Below, one piece after another: positions 35,044 through 46,585 of a DNA stretch of 64,000 bases. This stretch comes from Candolleomyces eurysporus. Taxonomy: Eukaryota > Basidiomycota > Agaricomycetes > Agaricales > Psathyrellaceae. The position numbers were made by a program, and so were the translations under genes. The notes beneath the pieces were generated by a model. It did no database searches, had not been told where the DNA came from, and worked only from the letters and a program-made list of their open reading frames with translations. The stretch covers positions 62,001 to 126,000 of the forward strand of contig JANBPK010000715.1 in assembly GCA_027579435.1 (NCBI GenBank). Direction: 5' to 3'. Positions within the stretch are counted from its first letter, which is position 1; the number at the start of each line of letters is the position of its first letter.

Positions 35044-37680
35044 TTAAAACAACCCTAAAAGGTCTTCCTGGCCACCCTGCTGCTGTTGTGTTTGCTGAGA
35101 GGCTTGTGCAGGAGCAGCAGGCGCCGGCGTCAGCCCTCCAAAGCCCAACCCCATCCCAGCACCCGACCCACCGAAGGGTCCTGCAGGGTTCGCAGAGGGC
35201 TGTGACGGCTCCATCGACACGTTCCCGAATATCGATACGAGATCGTCTAGTGGGTTGCTGCTGGTACCTGCGAGAAGGTTCGCCGCAGCTGGTTGTTGGA
35301 GTGTTAGGTTTGACAGGCCACCTAGACCTCCTGAGGAGGTATCGGTTGATGGGCCGTCGTCGAAGTCCCTATTCAAAGCGTAAGTCAAGTATTCGTGAAC
35401 GTAAAGGCGAGGGATACCCACAAAAGGTTCTCCGACTGCTGCCCGGCAACAACAGTCTGCAACGCCTTCCTGGTCGTCAAATCATCCTCCAAACCCGCAC
35501 TTGGAGGTGGCACGACGCCTTTCTGCTGCAACGCATCCGCACCCACACGACCCTTGCCCACGAACGTCTCCTCAGGCTTATGATAAGCACTAGCCAAACT
35601 CCCAACCTCCCCAATCAGTTCATCCAACACCGCAGGCGCAACCGTTGTCCTCGGAATCGAAATCGGAGGTCGATGGCTTAGTACGACGCTCTTCGCAGCG
35701 CCCGGATCCATACTCAACAGCCTCCAATAGATATACGCTCGATCCCTCACGTCGGGGCTGTCGCATTCGCGTGTCGCCACCTGCAACACCCGCTGCACGA
35801 CGACCTGCGCTCGCCTCCCGCGATCTCCACCGCCCTCCCCGCCGCTTTTGAGGAAGAGCTTGACGACGGCGGTGAGGACTTGCAGTTGGACGGGGTAGGA
35901 TTCTTCGGTGAAGGAGTCAACGAAGAGGGTGAGGAGGTCGTCTGCGTTGTCGATTTTATTGGCGTATTCGCCGATAATCCAGATCAAGGAAGCTTTGGCT
36001 TCGGGTTCGTCTAGTTCGTCGAGGTTGGCGCAGAGGGTGGGGATGACACCTTCGTAGGTGGAGGGGTATTTGCGGAAGATGTCCTGTTGGGTAGGGAATC
36101 AAATATTTAATGAGTATTTGTTGCGGGTGGGAGGTGGAAGAGGATACTGTACCTTCATGACGACAATGGCCTCTTGGACGACATAGCTCACTCGTGTGGC
36201 NATGAGNTCCAGNAGGACGTTGACGCATTTCTCAGCTGCCTCTTCAATCTTCACCGCNGTCTGGCCGATTGCCTTTACACTCTTGCGTACAAAGTCAACG
36301 TCCACCTCCGAGGCGTACCTGTTNTCGCTCTCGTTAGCACGATGGAATAAACGTTGAANANGNACACTCACTCTTTCAACTCNCTCAACAACGCATCCAC
36401 ATTCCTGTCATTCCCCAACCTCACCATAATATCCACCTTCTCCACTTTAACATAAAGCGGATCATTATACTTGCAAAAGAACACCCTAATCTCGCTCGAC
36501 AGCAACTCGGGCCTCTTCTGCAGCAACAAATTGATATTCCTCAGCGCGACCCACTGNACTTCGGGCGGGCTGCTAAGGAGGGTCACCAGGGGCGGNGCCA
36601 TCTTCCTAATGAGGGACTTGATCAGGTCCTCTCTGTGCACGTTCCGGAGGTGTATCATCACGACCTTTACGGCGGCGAGGACGACGGACCCGTTGACGTG
36701 CTGGAACTGGGGCACGACGCGCTCGCAGATGTGTTCGGATTCTTTGTCGTCTGCGGCGTGGTAGCGTGCTAGAGCGTTCAAGACGGCTACACGGCCCCAT
36801 TCTGAGCACTCGTTGAGGGCGACGAGNAGTTTGTTGAGGATAGCGGGGGTGATGTGGAAGACGGCTGGAGAGATTGTGTCGGGCGCGGGGTTGGCGGGAT
36901 CTGGGGAGGANGTCGAGGGNAGGGAGGAGGTNGATGAGATGTGGATGTCGGTTAGAGCTGCTACGGTGTTGGCTACCACCTGCGAGCGAAACACATCAGT
37001 CAGTCNGTATACTTTCGATGATNAAATGGAGGGGNAGGAGGCNCTCGNACTCACCATAGGATTCGAATCTGAAATCATCTCNTGCAGCTGCTCCAAAAAT
37101 CCATTCTCAATNACCAACTCCGGCTTCAAATCATACAGCTTCGCAACACACAGNGCCGCCGTCTTCCTCACGTAGGGGTTCTCGTCCCTCAACGCCTTCT
37201 GCAACGGATCACAGAGATAATCGATGATCTTCTCCGCTCGCAGGCAGCCCATAGTCCTGATAGCGAGCGCCCGGACGAGAGGATTGGGGTCGTCAGAGTC
37301 TTTGACGAAGGTGTTCACTGCGAGGATGACGAGCTCCGGTTGNGTCTTGGCGTAGTTCATCAGGTAGAGGTAGACCAGCTTTTTTTNGCTCCAGGTCGTC
37401 GGTTTGCATNTTTTTGAGGACGTCAGGGAAGAGACCGCTGACATCTGGTTGTCATGCCCGACACAGACGAACGACGATATACCAGCCGAGCATGAAGAGT
37501 AGGGGAGGAGGNATCAGGNAAGCTGCGGGCAGGAGGAGACNAGANTNACGACTGACCCTTGCCAACGGTCATCGACGCGATAACGCGCTTGATAGCATCT
37601 TTNCGCTTGTCCCTGTATTCACTGTTGAGGTCGACGCTGAGCTCGTAGTTTTCGCCCTTTCGTGGACCACGGATGCTCAT
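35044..37680 (-). CDS. APL2: AP-1 complex subunit beta (beta adaptin)
   Basis: Exons 37680-37557, 37444-37055, 36979-36372, 36318-36153, 36083-35422, 35368-35044. Removing the surplus N at 37387 gives exactly 758 codons, so 757 aa. The N-terminus '[17 protein letters not shown]' and the helical-repeat trunk ('[20 protein letters not shown]', '[12 protein letters not shown]', '[15 protein letters not shown]') are those of beta-type large adaptins of clathrin adaptor complexes at the trans-Golgi/endosome. The C-terminus is a Gly/Pro/Gln-rich hinge ending in 'DLLGLF', a clathrin-box-like motif. There is no beta appendage domain, as in the similarly long yeast Apl2. AP-2 beta is the alternative assignment. 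Confidence 0.9.
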
Positions 37681-37904
37681 TGTGGTGGATGTTGAGTACG
37701 GTACAGAGTTTGGCTTTGTTAGGGCAACGCGCTCATCCNCATAATCTATCAGCGCTAAGGGCACAGCCGATGCCGGTGAATTTGGNCGACNACGATTGCA
37801 AAGGTATCAAGTGGAATAATGATATGATATGATACAAGNAATAGAACGCAGACGATAGACAACACCCAGCCNGGCGTGAACCTGATTCAAAACCCTCTAG
37901 CAAC

Positions 37905-39708
37905 CTAATAACTATTNGGATCCCCTGATTCAATCTCGAAGCTTGTGACTTGAGGGAGGTAAGCACTAGCGGCAAGGTCGAGAATGTAGACATCGTCGAA
38001 CGATATTTGACCGTTGAAGCCTCCAAAAAGGAATAGACGGCTATCCGAAAGAACAGCAGAATGGTTTCCTCGAGGACTAGGCGGCTTGCCGTAGATAGTC
38101 CGCGGCTCGTAATGAAGGGACACTGAAAGCCGTGTTCTGTCAGCAAACTACCGATGGANAGAGAGAAGTATCCTCACCAAGGTTCAGCATCAAGATCTCC
38201 GANGTGTATTCTTGGCCGGTGTGGCCTCCTACGATAAACAGGTACGACCCAACTTGAGTCGCAGAGTGAGATAATCGCTTGTACAACGGGGGCGGGATGT
38301 TGACTTTCGACCATATCAGACTCGCTGCTGGTGCGTTAGCGCAAAGAACGTGGAGTACGCTTGATGTACTCACTCAAATTGAGTAGCCAGATATCCGTGA
38401 AGCACTCCTTCCCGTCGCTACCACCAACCACCACCATGATGTCCCTGACAAGATTTGCGGTGTGGTACCCTCGAGGACAAGGCTTGACCGTGGTGGTGAT
38501 CTTCTCTTCCCATCGGAGACCTCTTCCCTCGGTACCCTCAATCAACCCAGTGTGGTTGCTTCCCAGATCCAACGTCCACACATCGTTGAGGGCATTCAAG
38601 CCGTTCCCTCCTCCGAATATCCAGATCTTGTTATCATAGTATACTGCAGTGTGGGCTCGGCGTCCTGCAGGATGTGGGCCGTCCAGTATGGGAGGTTGCG
38701 ACCATCTTCGTGTTGCGGTATCGAGGACGTATACGCCGTCGAAGTAGTATGACCCCAGACCGCCACCGTATATGACGATTTTCTTGTCTACGAGCGTAGC
38801 NGTTTGNGCTCGACATGCAGGCGGCGATTCGCCCACTGTATCTGGACGCGTCCATTGCATCGTCTCTGNGATAACGAAAACCCATAAATCAATAACGAAC
38901 CACTTCGGAAGGGGNGANGTATAGAATACGCACCGGTATCGAAGCAATAGATATCCCTCGCAGAATCCTTGTCATCGTTCCCTCCNATAATCCAGACCAC
39001 CGTATCCACCAACGTTGCTGTATGGTTTCGAAANGATCTCGAAGGCAGGGTACCCCATACTGGCGCTTTACTCCAGTACATCCCCGTTGCAGGCGCAGGT
39101 GCCATCTCCTTGTCGTGTGGTAACCGTGGCGTACTGCGATACCGGTGTAGAGTGTGTCCACCAGCACCGACCTGGTTTCTTGACGACCTGGAGATTGAAG
39201 TGGCCCCGGACGAGCTTGTGCGCCGTACGCTCGCACCACTACCGCCGCCGCCATTGCTCCCCGCCGCACCACCNCCACTGTTGCTACCAGTGCTCAACGT
39301 GGCGGCAACNTGAAGTTGGTCTGTCGATGGTTTCCCTAGCGTCCGGGTGCTAGGCGCCTTTCGTAGTCGTGCAGTGGAAGGTGGGCCGCCCTGTCCTGGT
39401 ACGGGTGTGTTCCTCCCGCTCCCGCTCCCACTTGCGCCAGGGCCTGCGTGGAACGTCGTTGCTGAGTTGGCTGCACTCTGGTTGGTGTAGGGTCCCGAGT
39501 TGCCGCCATCGGTGCCCGTAGGCAGGTCTTCTTCGGGTACATCGTCCAGGTTTCTCGGTGTAGCGGGCATGTCGACGCCTGATTCGAGAAGGGTTGAGGA
39601 TATCAACAGCAGTTGCTCTTCGTCTAGAGCATAGGAGGCGGCTGGGTACTGGATGGTAGGGACGATGACCGTCGGTGTTGGCGTCGTTGGGAGCTTTCGG
39701 CCACTCAT
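37905..39708 (-). CDS. Kelch-repeat protein
   Basis: The first exon begins at 39708. About 200 residues of low-complexity Ser/Gly/Pro-rich sequence precede a kelch beta-propeller. Repeats recognisable by GG and hydrophobic strands include 'TLVDTVVWI.GGND', 'DKKIVIYGGGLGSYYF', 'YDNKIWIFGGGNGLNAL', 'VRDIMVVVGGSDG', 'GSYLFIVGGHTGQ' and 'DSRLFLFGGFNGQISFDD'. That makes six, enough for one propeller. Exons are separated by introns near 38930, 38375 and 38130. Kelch propellers bind protein partners; Tea1-like polarity factors and Rab9-effector-like proteins have this form, but which role applies cannot be told. The stop is at 37905. Confidence 0.82.
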
Positions 39709-40535
39709 GGCGATGCCAGCAGCCNTTTTTATATAGACGGTTCAGGAATGAATTACACTAATCTTATCCACACTAAACGTAATGGTGACAACCAATCAAA
39801 AAGCGGCAGCCGAAATAGGATTGACTCCAAACCCCTCTCCACTGTGCCCCTGGCGATGAATTGGCAATGTTGCCTCGAGCTTCGATCAACGAGATTGCAC
39901 ATCCATGGGGTGTTGCTACAGGGTCGTAATGTCGAATTCAGTTCTGAAATGAATGGAGGATCTTCAGAAGTCGCAGGCAAAAGCCATCGCAACTAGGCAA
40001 AGTCGCCGTAATGTGATTGTACCTCAGCCACTTCTCGTGCATAATGGCAACTGAGGACGTACTGATGTTTTGCAAGAGGCTCATCTAGGAAGCGTCGGGG
40101 AGGGCCTGAAGCCAGAGACTTGCAAGTAAGCGCCTACCCCTTTGGCGGCCCGCTCGAACCGGGCGTCTACCAGGCCAGATGAGCCTTTTTTGTTCGTTGT
40201 TCGTTCAGGGAACAAGGGCGCTGAGCTGGAGGTGATGGTGGCAGCGTTCCTCTCCTCACCATTCTATCGAAGCTAGAGTCGGGTGAAGTTCCACCCAAGC
40301 TCCGAGCTGCCTCTGGAGATTACTCCGGCAAAGCCTCTGGCCCGAGCGGGATACGTTTTGGCGGTGTTTAGTCCGAACAACGCCTTATCTCTGGCAGTTC
40401 GCCGGCCCTTTTGAACTGCCCTCCAAGAGCCTTCCCCAATTCTTTGGGTTTGGCCGGTTGTGAGCTTGGGCGTGCGATGCGTAATCCCTGGCTCAGGCAT
40501 TGGCCAGCTTAATCCTTCTTCCTCTGCCTATCAAC
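39709..40535. other. Intergenic, no gene seen
   Basis: No coding motif is visible. A GC-rich patch near 40140-40185 contains the short palindrome CCCGCTCGAACCGGGCG but no tRNA fold. Confidence 0.4.
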
Positions 40536-40781
40536 ATGCTTCTACACGTCGCACCTCTTAGCACACAACATCAGCGTTCGTTGTCATCGGCTTCCTGGCC
40601 TGTCTCGGTCTTGGTGAGCATCCTGTTGGCTGTATCCATGGGAGTTGGGCAGCCGTGCCAGCCGACATCAATGTATCAAGCACCCCGACGACCAGAGGTC
40701 TGGAGACAAGCTGCGAGTCGGCGCAACAGATTGGAACTTGCCGAGGATTCGGAAGGCGGCCAGGCCTTTGTTGACCCTTAG
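40536..40781 (+). CDS. Possible small single-pass membrane protein
   Basis: An 81-codon frame starts MLLHVAPLSTQ and contains one hydrophobic segment ('WPVSVLVSILLAVSMGVG'), followed by a charged tail ending 'GGQAFVDP'. It stops at a TAG directly overlapping a GTAAGT, so the true 3' end could differ by splicing. No family is recognised and expression is unproven. Confidence 0.3.
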   Translation: MLLHVAPLSTQHQRSLSSASWPVSVLVSILLAVSMGVGQPCQPTSMYQAPRRPEVWRQAASRRNRLELAEDSEGGQAFVDP

Positions 40782-41689
40782 TAAGTACAGATAGCGAGAA
40801 CGTGGGGTAAGCCTGACATGACTTCTTCGTCAGGGAAGAGAGAGTAAAGGAAAACCTGCGATTTGTTTTTTCAGGCTGAGGTCAGAAAATGCCGCATCAA
40901 GTGAGGCCAAGGATTCCTCCGATCCAATCAACGGAGCACTTTGTTTGAGTTTGCGCTGCGGAATCTGTGCGGGATTGAAGCTGACTATTTTGTCGGGTAA
41001 TGGGGAGATGGATTCTGATTCAAAAGATTTCATAGCTTGTTAACGTTCGTAGTGACGGCATCGACAGACCGTAGTCAAGAGGCACAAACCGTAGTCTCGG
41101 GAAGAAGCTAATTTGGCTCCATGTTTGAATTGGACCTGGATGTGTTCAATGAAGCTTCAGAGTCAGGTAGAAATGGGACATCCGTGGATCGTCCGCTGTG
41201 AGGTAAGATCCTCGGTCGCTCCACCGTATATCGTTGATAGCGACGTCTGCAGTCCCACTCAAGGCACCAAATCTCGAGATGCCCTCGAGGCTTCCTTCCT
41301 CTGCTTTCGACGGTCAGACTGTCAGACTCAGGGCGACCAGATTTCGGAATTAGGCTGGTGGGAACGAAAGGACGCGAGTGGACGTCATTGTGCATTTTTC
41401 GAGCTGTGTGTACAACCACCGAACCATCGTTACCGAAGCTAATGTACCCCAGTTAGGTCGATCGGAATCCTTTTCTTCCATCCGTAACACAAGTTCTGAA
41501 CAAGAACTGCAGTGCACCTACAAGAGATTGGAAGAGAACCAGGGAACCGACAAGGGTATTTTGGGAGCCGGGTCACCGGAGGCAGAGAGGGCTTAAGGAT
41601 TGCTTGACGACGAACGACGAGCAGCATGTCCTGATGGTGAAAGGGGTGCCATTGATGGGCCGGAAAAGGAAGGCAATCATATGGGAGTG
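40782..41689. other. Intergenic, no supported gene
   Basis: Short frames occur on both strands (for example 41033-40830 minus, 67 codons, and 41113-41442 plus, 109 codons), but none has a motif or the splice pattern of the neighbouring genes. I cannot support a gene. Confidence 0.35.
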
Positions 41690-41972
41690 CGATATAAGGG
41701 GGCGCTGGCCATCCCCAGGCCCACTTTCCCCCCTTCGACATTCTCCGTTTCCCTTTCTTTCGTTTCGTCTTCTTCCCTTTCCCTTTCCCTTTTTCCTCAG
41801 GCCGACGCCTAGTGCGCCCCAAGACTACGAACGCCCGACACTGGTGTCGTTTTCTTCTTCCTTCGCAGGCGCTCTTGAACTTTGATAGTCCCGGAAGCCA
41901 ACAAGCACCAACGTTCATTTTTCTTCAAGCAAAGCAGTCTTTTCAGAATTTCACTCAATTAATATTTTCGAC
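41690..41972 (+). promoter_or_regulatory. Probable promoter and 5' UTR of the secreted-protein gene
   Basis: A TATA-like GCGATATAAGGGG lies at about 41690, followed by a strongly pyrimidine-rich block (41735-41802, repeated TTCCC and CTTTC). CT-rich blocks between TATA and start are typical of highly expressed fungal genes. The start codon follows at 41973. Confidence 0.45.
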
Positions 41973-44550
41973 ATGTTCGCCAAGCAGATCTATGTTGCTT
42001 TTATTACTTTGGCTTTGACCTCGCTCCTCGCCGAGGCTCGACCGGGGACGTTCCGACCCCAGCCCATCCAGAACGATCCTTCGTGTAATGTGGGTAGTTC
42101 ACCGTTTATCGGCGTCCATTCACGCAAACCGATCTTCGTTTCTTCCTTAGGCTGCTAGTGTCGTTTTCCAGACTGTCACTGTCACCGTCCAGGCCGGCGC
42201 CGCGACAACCAGCCGGGCTGCCATCCACAATGGTGGGTTATTTTTTATCGACGATTAAATCTGTCGGCAGATATTTACACAAACGGTTAGGCGCTACTAC
42301 CAAGACTCGAGGCGCCGTTGGCACCACCACCCGGGCAGGTATTGCGCCTACCAGGTCTACCACAGCGCAGGCTGGTACAACCACCAGGGTTACAACCCGT
42401 GCTTCCACGACACAGACTGGTACGACCACCAGGGCTACAACTCGGGCTACCACGACACAGTCTGGTACCACCACCAGGCCTACAACCCGGGCTACCACGA
42501 CACAGTCTGCCTCTACCACTCGGGCTACCACTCGGGCTGGTAACAACAACGGTTCGTTGGCCTAATCGATTTTACTCGTGTGTGACTATTTTTCTGATCT
42601 GTATGTCCCATCAGGCGGCGCCCAGACCACAACCTCCCGACCTGCTGTAACCACCTCCCGGGGAAACAACGCTGGTACCACCACCCGTGGGGGAGTCACG
42701 ACCACTCGTAAGTGGACTTTTTGTTGAGGTCTTCATGGTTCGTTTTTGATCCGTTCATATTTATAGGTTCTACCACCAGCGGATCTGCTGTTACTACTTC
42801 CCGTGCGACTACCCGTGGAACCACAACCCGTACTACTGGTACCACTTCCCAGACTACTCGTGCTACCACAACCCGTGGTGTTAGTACCACTTCCCGTGCG
42901 ACGACAACTACTAGTGCGACCACCACCACTGGCCGCGGTAACAATGGTAGGGGTTTACTCGATTGTGGGTGCTTGACGCTTTTGCTGATCTCTCTTGGCC
43001 TTTATAGGTAACGGTAACAACCAGACCAGGACTTCGTCGTCTGCCGCTCCCGGCTTCACTGGCTTCCCTAGGCCTGGCGGAAACAACAACAACAACGGCG
43101 GCAACAACAACAACGGCGGGAATAACAACAACGGCGGGAACAACAACAACGGTGGGAATAACAACAACGGCGGCAACAACAACAACGGCGGCAACAACAA
43201 CGGCGGCAACAACAACAACAACGGCGGGAACAGCGGCGGCAACAACAACGGCGGGAACAACAACGGCAACCCCCAGACGTCGCTCAGTACGCATACACCG
43301 CCGTTCACAAAGTTCACAGATTACTGACGTCTTCCACTGTAGCTCTCAACCCTGCTGTTATCGCCCGTGGTTTCGCCAACGATGGTCAGGATGTCCCTGC
43401 TGAAGGCCAAGTCAGGTCGTTGACCTCAACGAACAACTTCATCAACTTCTGCTTGACCGTCAACGCTCCCATTACCAATGGAAAGCAAATCACCACCGGA
43501 TCCTGCAACCCTACTCCCATTGGTGCCATCCCCTCGATCGACAACATGCCATCTTCGAAGTTCAAGTTCCCTCAGAACTTTGCTACGCTCAGGGCCAACA
43601 CCCGCTTCACCGTCGAGATGAACATCAGGGGCATGCAGACTGGATTCTTCACCAACGCTCAGGCTAACTACTTCGCTGCTCCCCAGCAGTTGAACGGCCA
43701 AGGGCAAATCCAGGGTCACTCTCACGTCGTTATCGAGAAGATTCCCACTCTTGAATCGGGCCAGCCTACCAACCCTAAAGAGTTCGCCTTCTTCAAGGGA
43801 TTGAACGCTGCTGCTGCTGGTGGTGTCCTTACCGCCGATGTCACCGATGGTCTCCCAGCTGGTTTCTACCGCTTGGCCTCAATCAACACCGCTTCCAACC
43901 ATCAGCCTGTTATTGTTCCTGTGGCCCAGCACGGTTCTCTCGACGATATGATCTACGTAAGTTCAATATCTAGTTGATTTCAGTTCATCCAGACTGATGG
44001 CTCTTTCTTTCAGTTCACCGTCACTGCTAACGGCCAACCCATCCCTGGAACCGGTAATGGAAACAACCTCGTCGGCGAAGACATCTCTTCCGCCCCTGCT
44101 TCCACTGCCACCGCTTCTGCCACCGCGAGCGTTTCCGAGAGTGTATCGGCCACCGCTACCGCCAGCGTTTCTGAGAGCGCCTCAGCATCAGTGACTGCCT
44201 CTGGTACCGCATCTGCATCTGGATCAGCCACCGCCTCTGTCACCGGGTCTGCATCTGCATCTGCTACCTCGTCCACCGCCTCTTCTACCAGGGTGAGGGG
44301 TGGTAAGGGTGGCAAAGGTGCAACCTCGTCGGCTGCAGCATCTGCCTCCACGAGCGCAGGAGCTTCCTCAAGTACAGCTGCGGCGACCGCTTCTGCCTCG
44401 AGCTCAGCAGCAGCTTCCACCTCAGCAACTGCCTCGTCAAGAGTAAGAGGAGGAGCCGGGAAGGGGGCAGCATCGACAGCTTCGAGCGCAGCGGCCGAGT
44501 CAACATCGACTGCCGCTGTGAGACCTAGGTCTGCCAAGTTCGCCTACTAA
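41973..44550 (+). CDS. Secreted Thr/Ser-rich protein ('ribosomal protein s17'-like family)
   Basis: Exons 41973-42089, 42151-42232, 42291-42551, 42615-42707, 42767-42946, 43008-43286, 43343-43956, 44014-44550; 720 aa, all phases closing. The signal peptide is 'MFAKQIYVAFITLALTSLLA' with likely cleavage after AEA. Exons 2-6 encode mucin-like Thr repeats (TTTRATTRA-type) and an Asn/Gly tract. Exon 7 encodes the conserved globular domain ('GKQITTGSCNPTPIGAIPS', 'QGQIQGHSHVVIE', 'QHGSLDDMIY'). Exon 8 encodes an Ala/Ser/Thr tail with two RVRGG motifs. The globular domain belongs to a family often mislabelled ribosomal protein s17 in agaric genomes; it is unrelated to ribosomes by design. Heavy O-glycosylation and a cell-surface role are inferred. 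Confidence 0.87.
43086..43265 (+). repeat. AAC/GGC microsatellite encoding Asn-Gly tract
   Basis: About 180 bp of repeated AACAAC(AAC)GGCGGS units encode a run of Asn and Gly (GGNNNN units, about ten copies) inside exon 6 of the secreted-protein gene. The number of units is likely variable between strains. Confidence 0.85.
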
Positions 44551-45461
44551 GCAGCTTGCTGGAATTTTTGAAAAGCCCGTACACTTTCATACCCCATTCT
44601 GCTTTTCTTTACCTGTCGGGGACAGTCGCATTAACTTGAAGGAGTAGTGGCCCCTTCCTTCTACCTTTTTCCCTGTTATTGATTGGCGGGGACGCCTCGA
44701 GAGAGAAGGTCCGGTGGTCATTCATTACGTTTTCTTCATTTCATTCGTCTCTCCCCTTCGCTGAGCGAGTGCTTCTAGCTTTCTGTCGAGTTCTTTGCGA
44801 CTTTTTTTACCTTTGAATTTTTTTGATGATAACCTTATTCCATTGGCCTGAGATGTATTACGACTACTTTCATTCATTTACAAGCATCCATTCATTGTCG
44901 TTTGTTTTGACATCATCGACATCCTCTCNCNATCGNTCTATCATCGTGTGCATTCGTTCATCCATATGTCTTCCTATGACCTAAGGCTCAGCTTGGGAAG
45001 TTGCTTGTAGCNNNNNNACTGATACNGGCTCCTTATACTGAAACCAGNTTACTGCTGATGAGTGCTCATCCAATAACATTTTACTTCGGATTCGCCCGCC
45101 TCTCTGAACCGAATTAACCTTACGAATCCGATGGACGGCCTGGACTCCGNTTGCNTCCCTTGTGACCTTGCGGAAAGGTGCTTTTGGATGGCCTGGCAAC
45201 GAGTCAGACGGTCGCGAGTTGATGCACACATTAAACGCAATGTGGACAGTGTCTCCGATGGCCGGGGACTTCTGTCTTCCCTCGCAGCCAACCTTGAGTG
45301 CGACGCAGCGCGTGAATGAGTCGTGGTGGGGCTTTTCATACGTCAGTCACAAAAGAAGTATGATTCAAAATCACTATCCGGTATCACGGAGTATTGGGAG
45401 GGTGTGGGTAAGGTAAAGTGACGCGACTCGAGCACCAACAAGAGGTGGAGGTGCNGCAAAG
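44551..45461. other. Convergent 3' intergenic region
   Basis: This lies between the stops of the secreted-protein gene (+) and the cupredoxin gene (-). It contains AT-rich 3' UTR-like sequence and Ns at 44929-45152; I see no gene. Confidence 0.45.
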
Positions 45462-46295
45462 TTACATGAAAAGCCCACCGAGAACCACGCCTGCAGCAGC
45501 CGCCAGCCACCCAGAGACGGCGAGGCCGCTGGCAGAGCTGTCAGGCCTTGTAGCNCTANCGTTCGNCGTGGTAGTGCTGGCGCTCGTCGTCGAGGCAGGG
45601 GAAGAGCTCGACGAAGCAGGCTTGGGTGGCAAAGCTGCGTTCTCCTTGAATATGGTGGCAGTCTGGGCCGCAGTTGGGTTNACGGCGAGGACAGCACCTT
45701 GGTGGCAGAGGCCCCCAGCTTCATCAAAGAACCTATCAAGNCGGGGAGGTTAAGCAAGGTGGGNCGGTGAGTCGAGTTCGAGAGGTGACACACCAGANAG
45801 GTTCNGTGTCGTTGACGGTCACTCTAACAATCGGCAGACCTGGAGCGTCGACTGCNAGATCGTCCGAGACCTGCCGCGAGATGAATCAGATCTCTGAGAG
45901 GCTCGTGGTCAACCGCCCTTGCTCGTACCGTATGAACGCCAGAATTAAACCCGCCGTTGCCAACACATGGGTTGTCGAAGGAAGATTCTGGAGATCGTGG
46001 AAAGACGATGTGAGTATGTGTTGCGGGCGTGTAGAATTTAGAGCACTGACGAACGGCACTGTGGACCCCACTGCGAAACTCGAATGCAATGGTATCGCCA
46101 GCCGCGGGATGGATGACGGAAGGATCGAAGCCCATCCCCTTACGCCTAGAAGTGTTTGAGAGTATGAATCTCCATGAAACACTTCGTGTACATCTCGACA
46201 TACCCGGTAGTTTCATCCTTGCCAACGCCGACTCGGTACTCGTACGCCATGGCGAATGGCAACACGCTGGCCAACAATAAGCCGGAATACTTCAT
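45462..46295 (-). CDS. Secreted cupredoxin-like protein with C-terminal anchor
   Basis: Exon 1 (46295-46204) encodes a signal peptide, 'MKYSGLLLASVLPFAMA', followed by YEYRVGVGKDETTG. Exon 2 (46145-46051) has 'GMGFDPSVIHPAAGDTIAFE' and 'SGVHSAV', exon 3 (from 45987) 'SSFDNPCVGNGGFNSG'. Later exons give 'APGLPIVRVTVNDTEP' and 'GGLCHQGAVLAVNP'. This is the blue-copper/cupredoxin fold of fungal extracellular Ser-rich proteins, with Cys and His in the 'CHQG' copper-loop position. The C-terminus is a Ser/Thr-rich stalk and a hydrophobic end (GWLAAAAGVVLGGLF), consistent with a GPI anchor signal. Ns at 45440-45860 leave the last introns uncertain. Confidence 0.78.
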
Positions 46296-46585
46296 TGTGA
46301 GGTAGAAATGAGCGTAATGGGAAGGAGAGACGAGGTTTAGGTGGTCAGAGGGTCGTAATCCTCACTGTGCGCGATTCTTACGGTAAGGAAGACGGTAAAG
46401 AGTCTATGATGTGTGCCAAGCCACTCAGCTTAAATGTGTGGGTGACTGTTTGGCCTCCAAACAACTAGCCGCCAGCTCATAGCTCAGGAAGGGAGAAACT
46501 AACTTTGAGTCCATAATTAAGGGTATACTGCATGCTAATACATACAAATTTCCGGATGGTAAATAGAGAAATATATGTCCAAGCT

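Noticed and set aside
40140..40200. tRNA or SINE with A-box-like TGGCCTGGTAGA and B-box-like GGTTCGAGCGG on the minus strand
   Set aside because: The two boxes are only about 10 nt apart and no cloverleaf or acceptor stem can be formed.
42238..42549. Val/Ala-rich minus-strand open frame, and the similar frames at 43000-43300 and 44010-44537
   Set aside because: These are antisense shadows of the Thr/Ser and Asn/Gly repeat exons.
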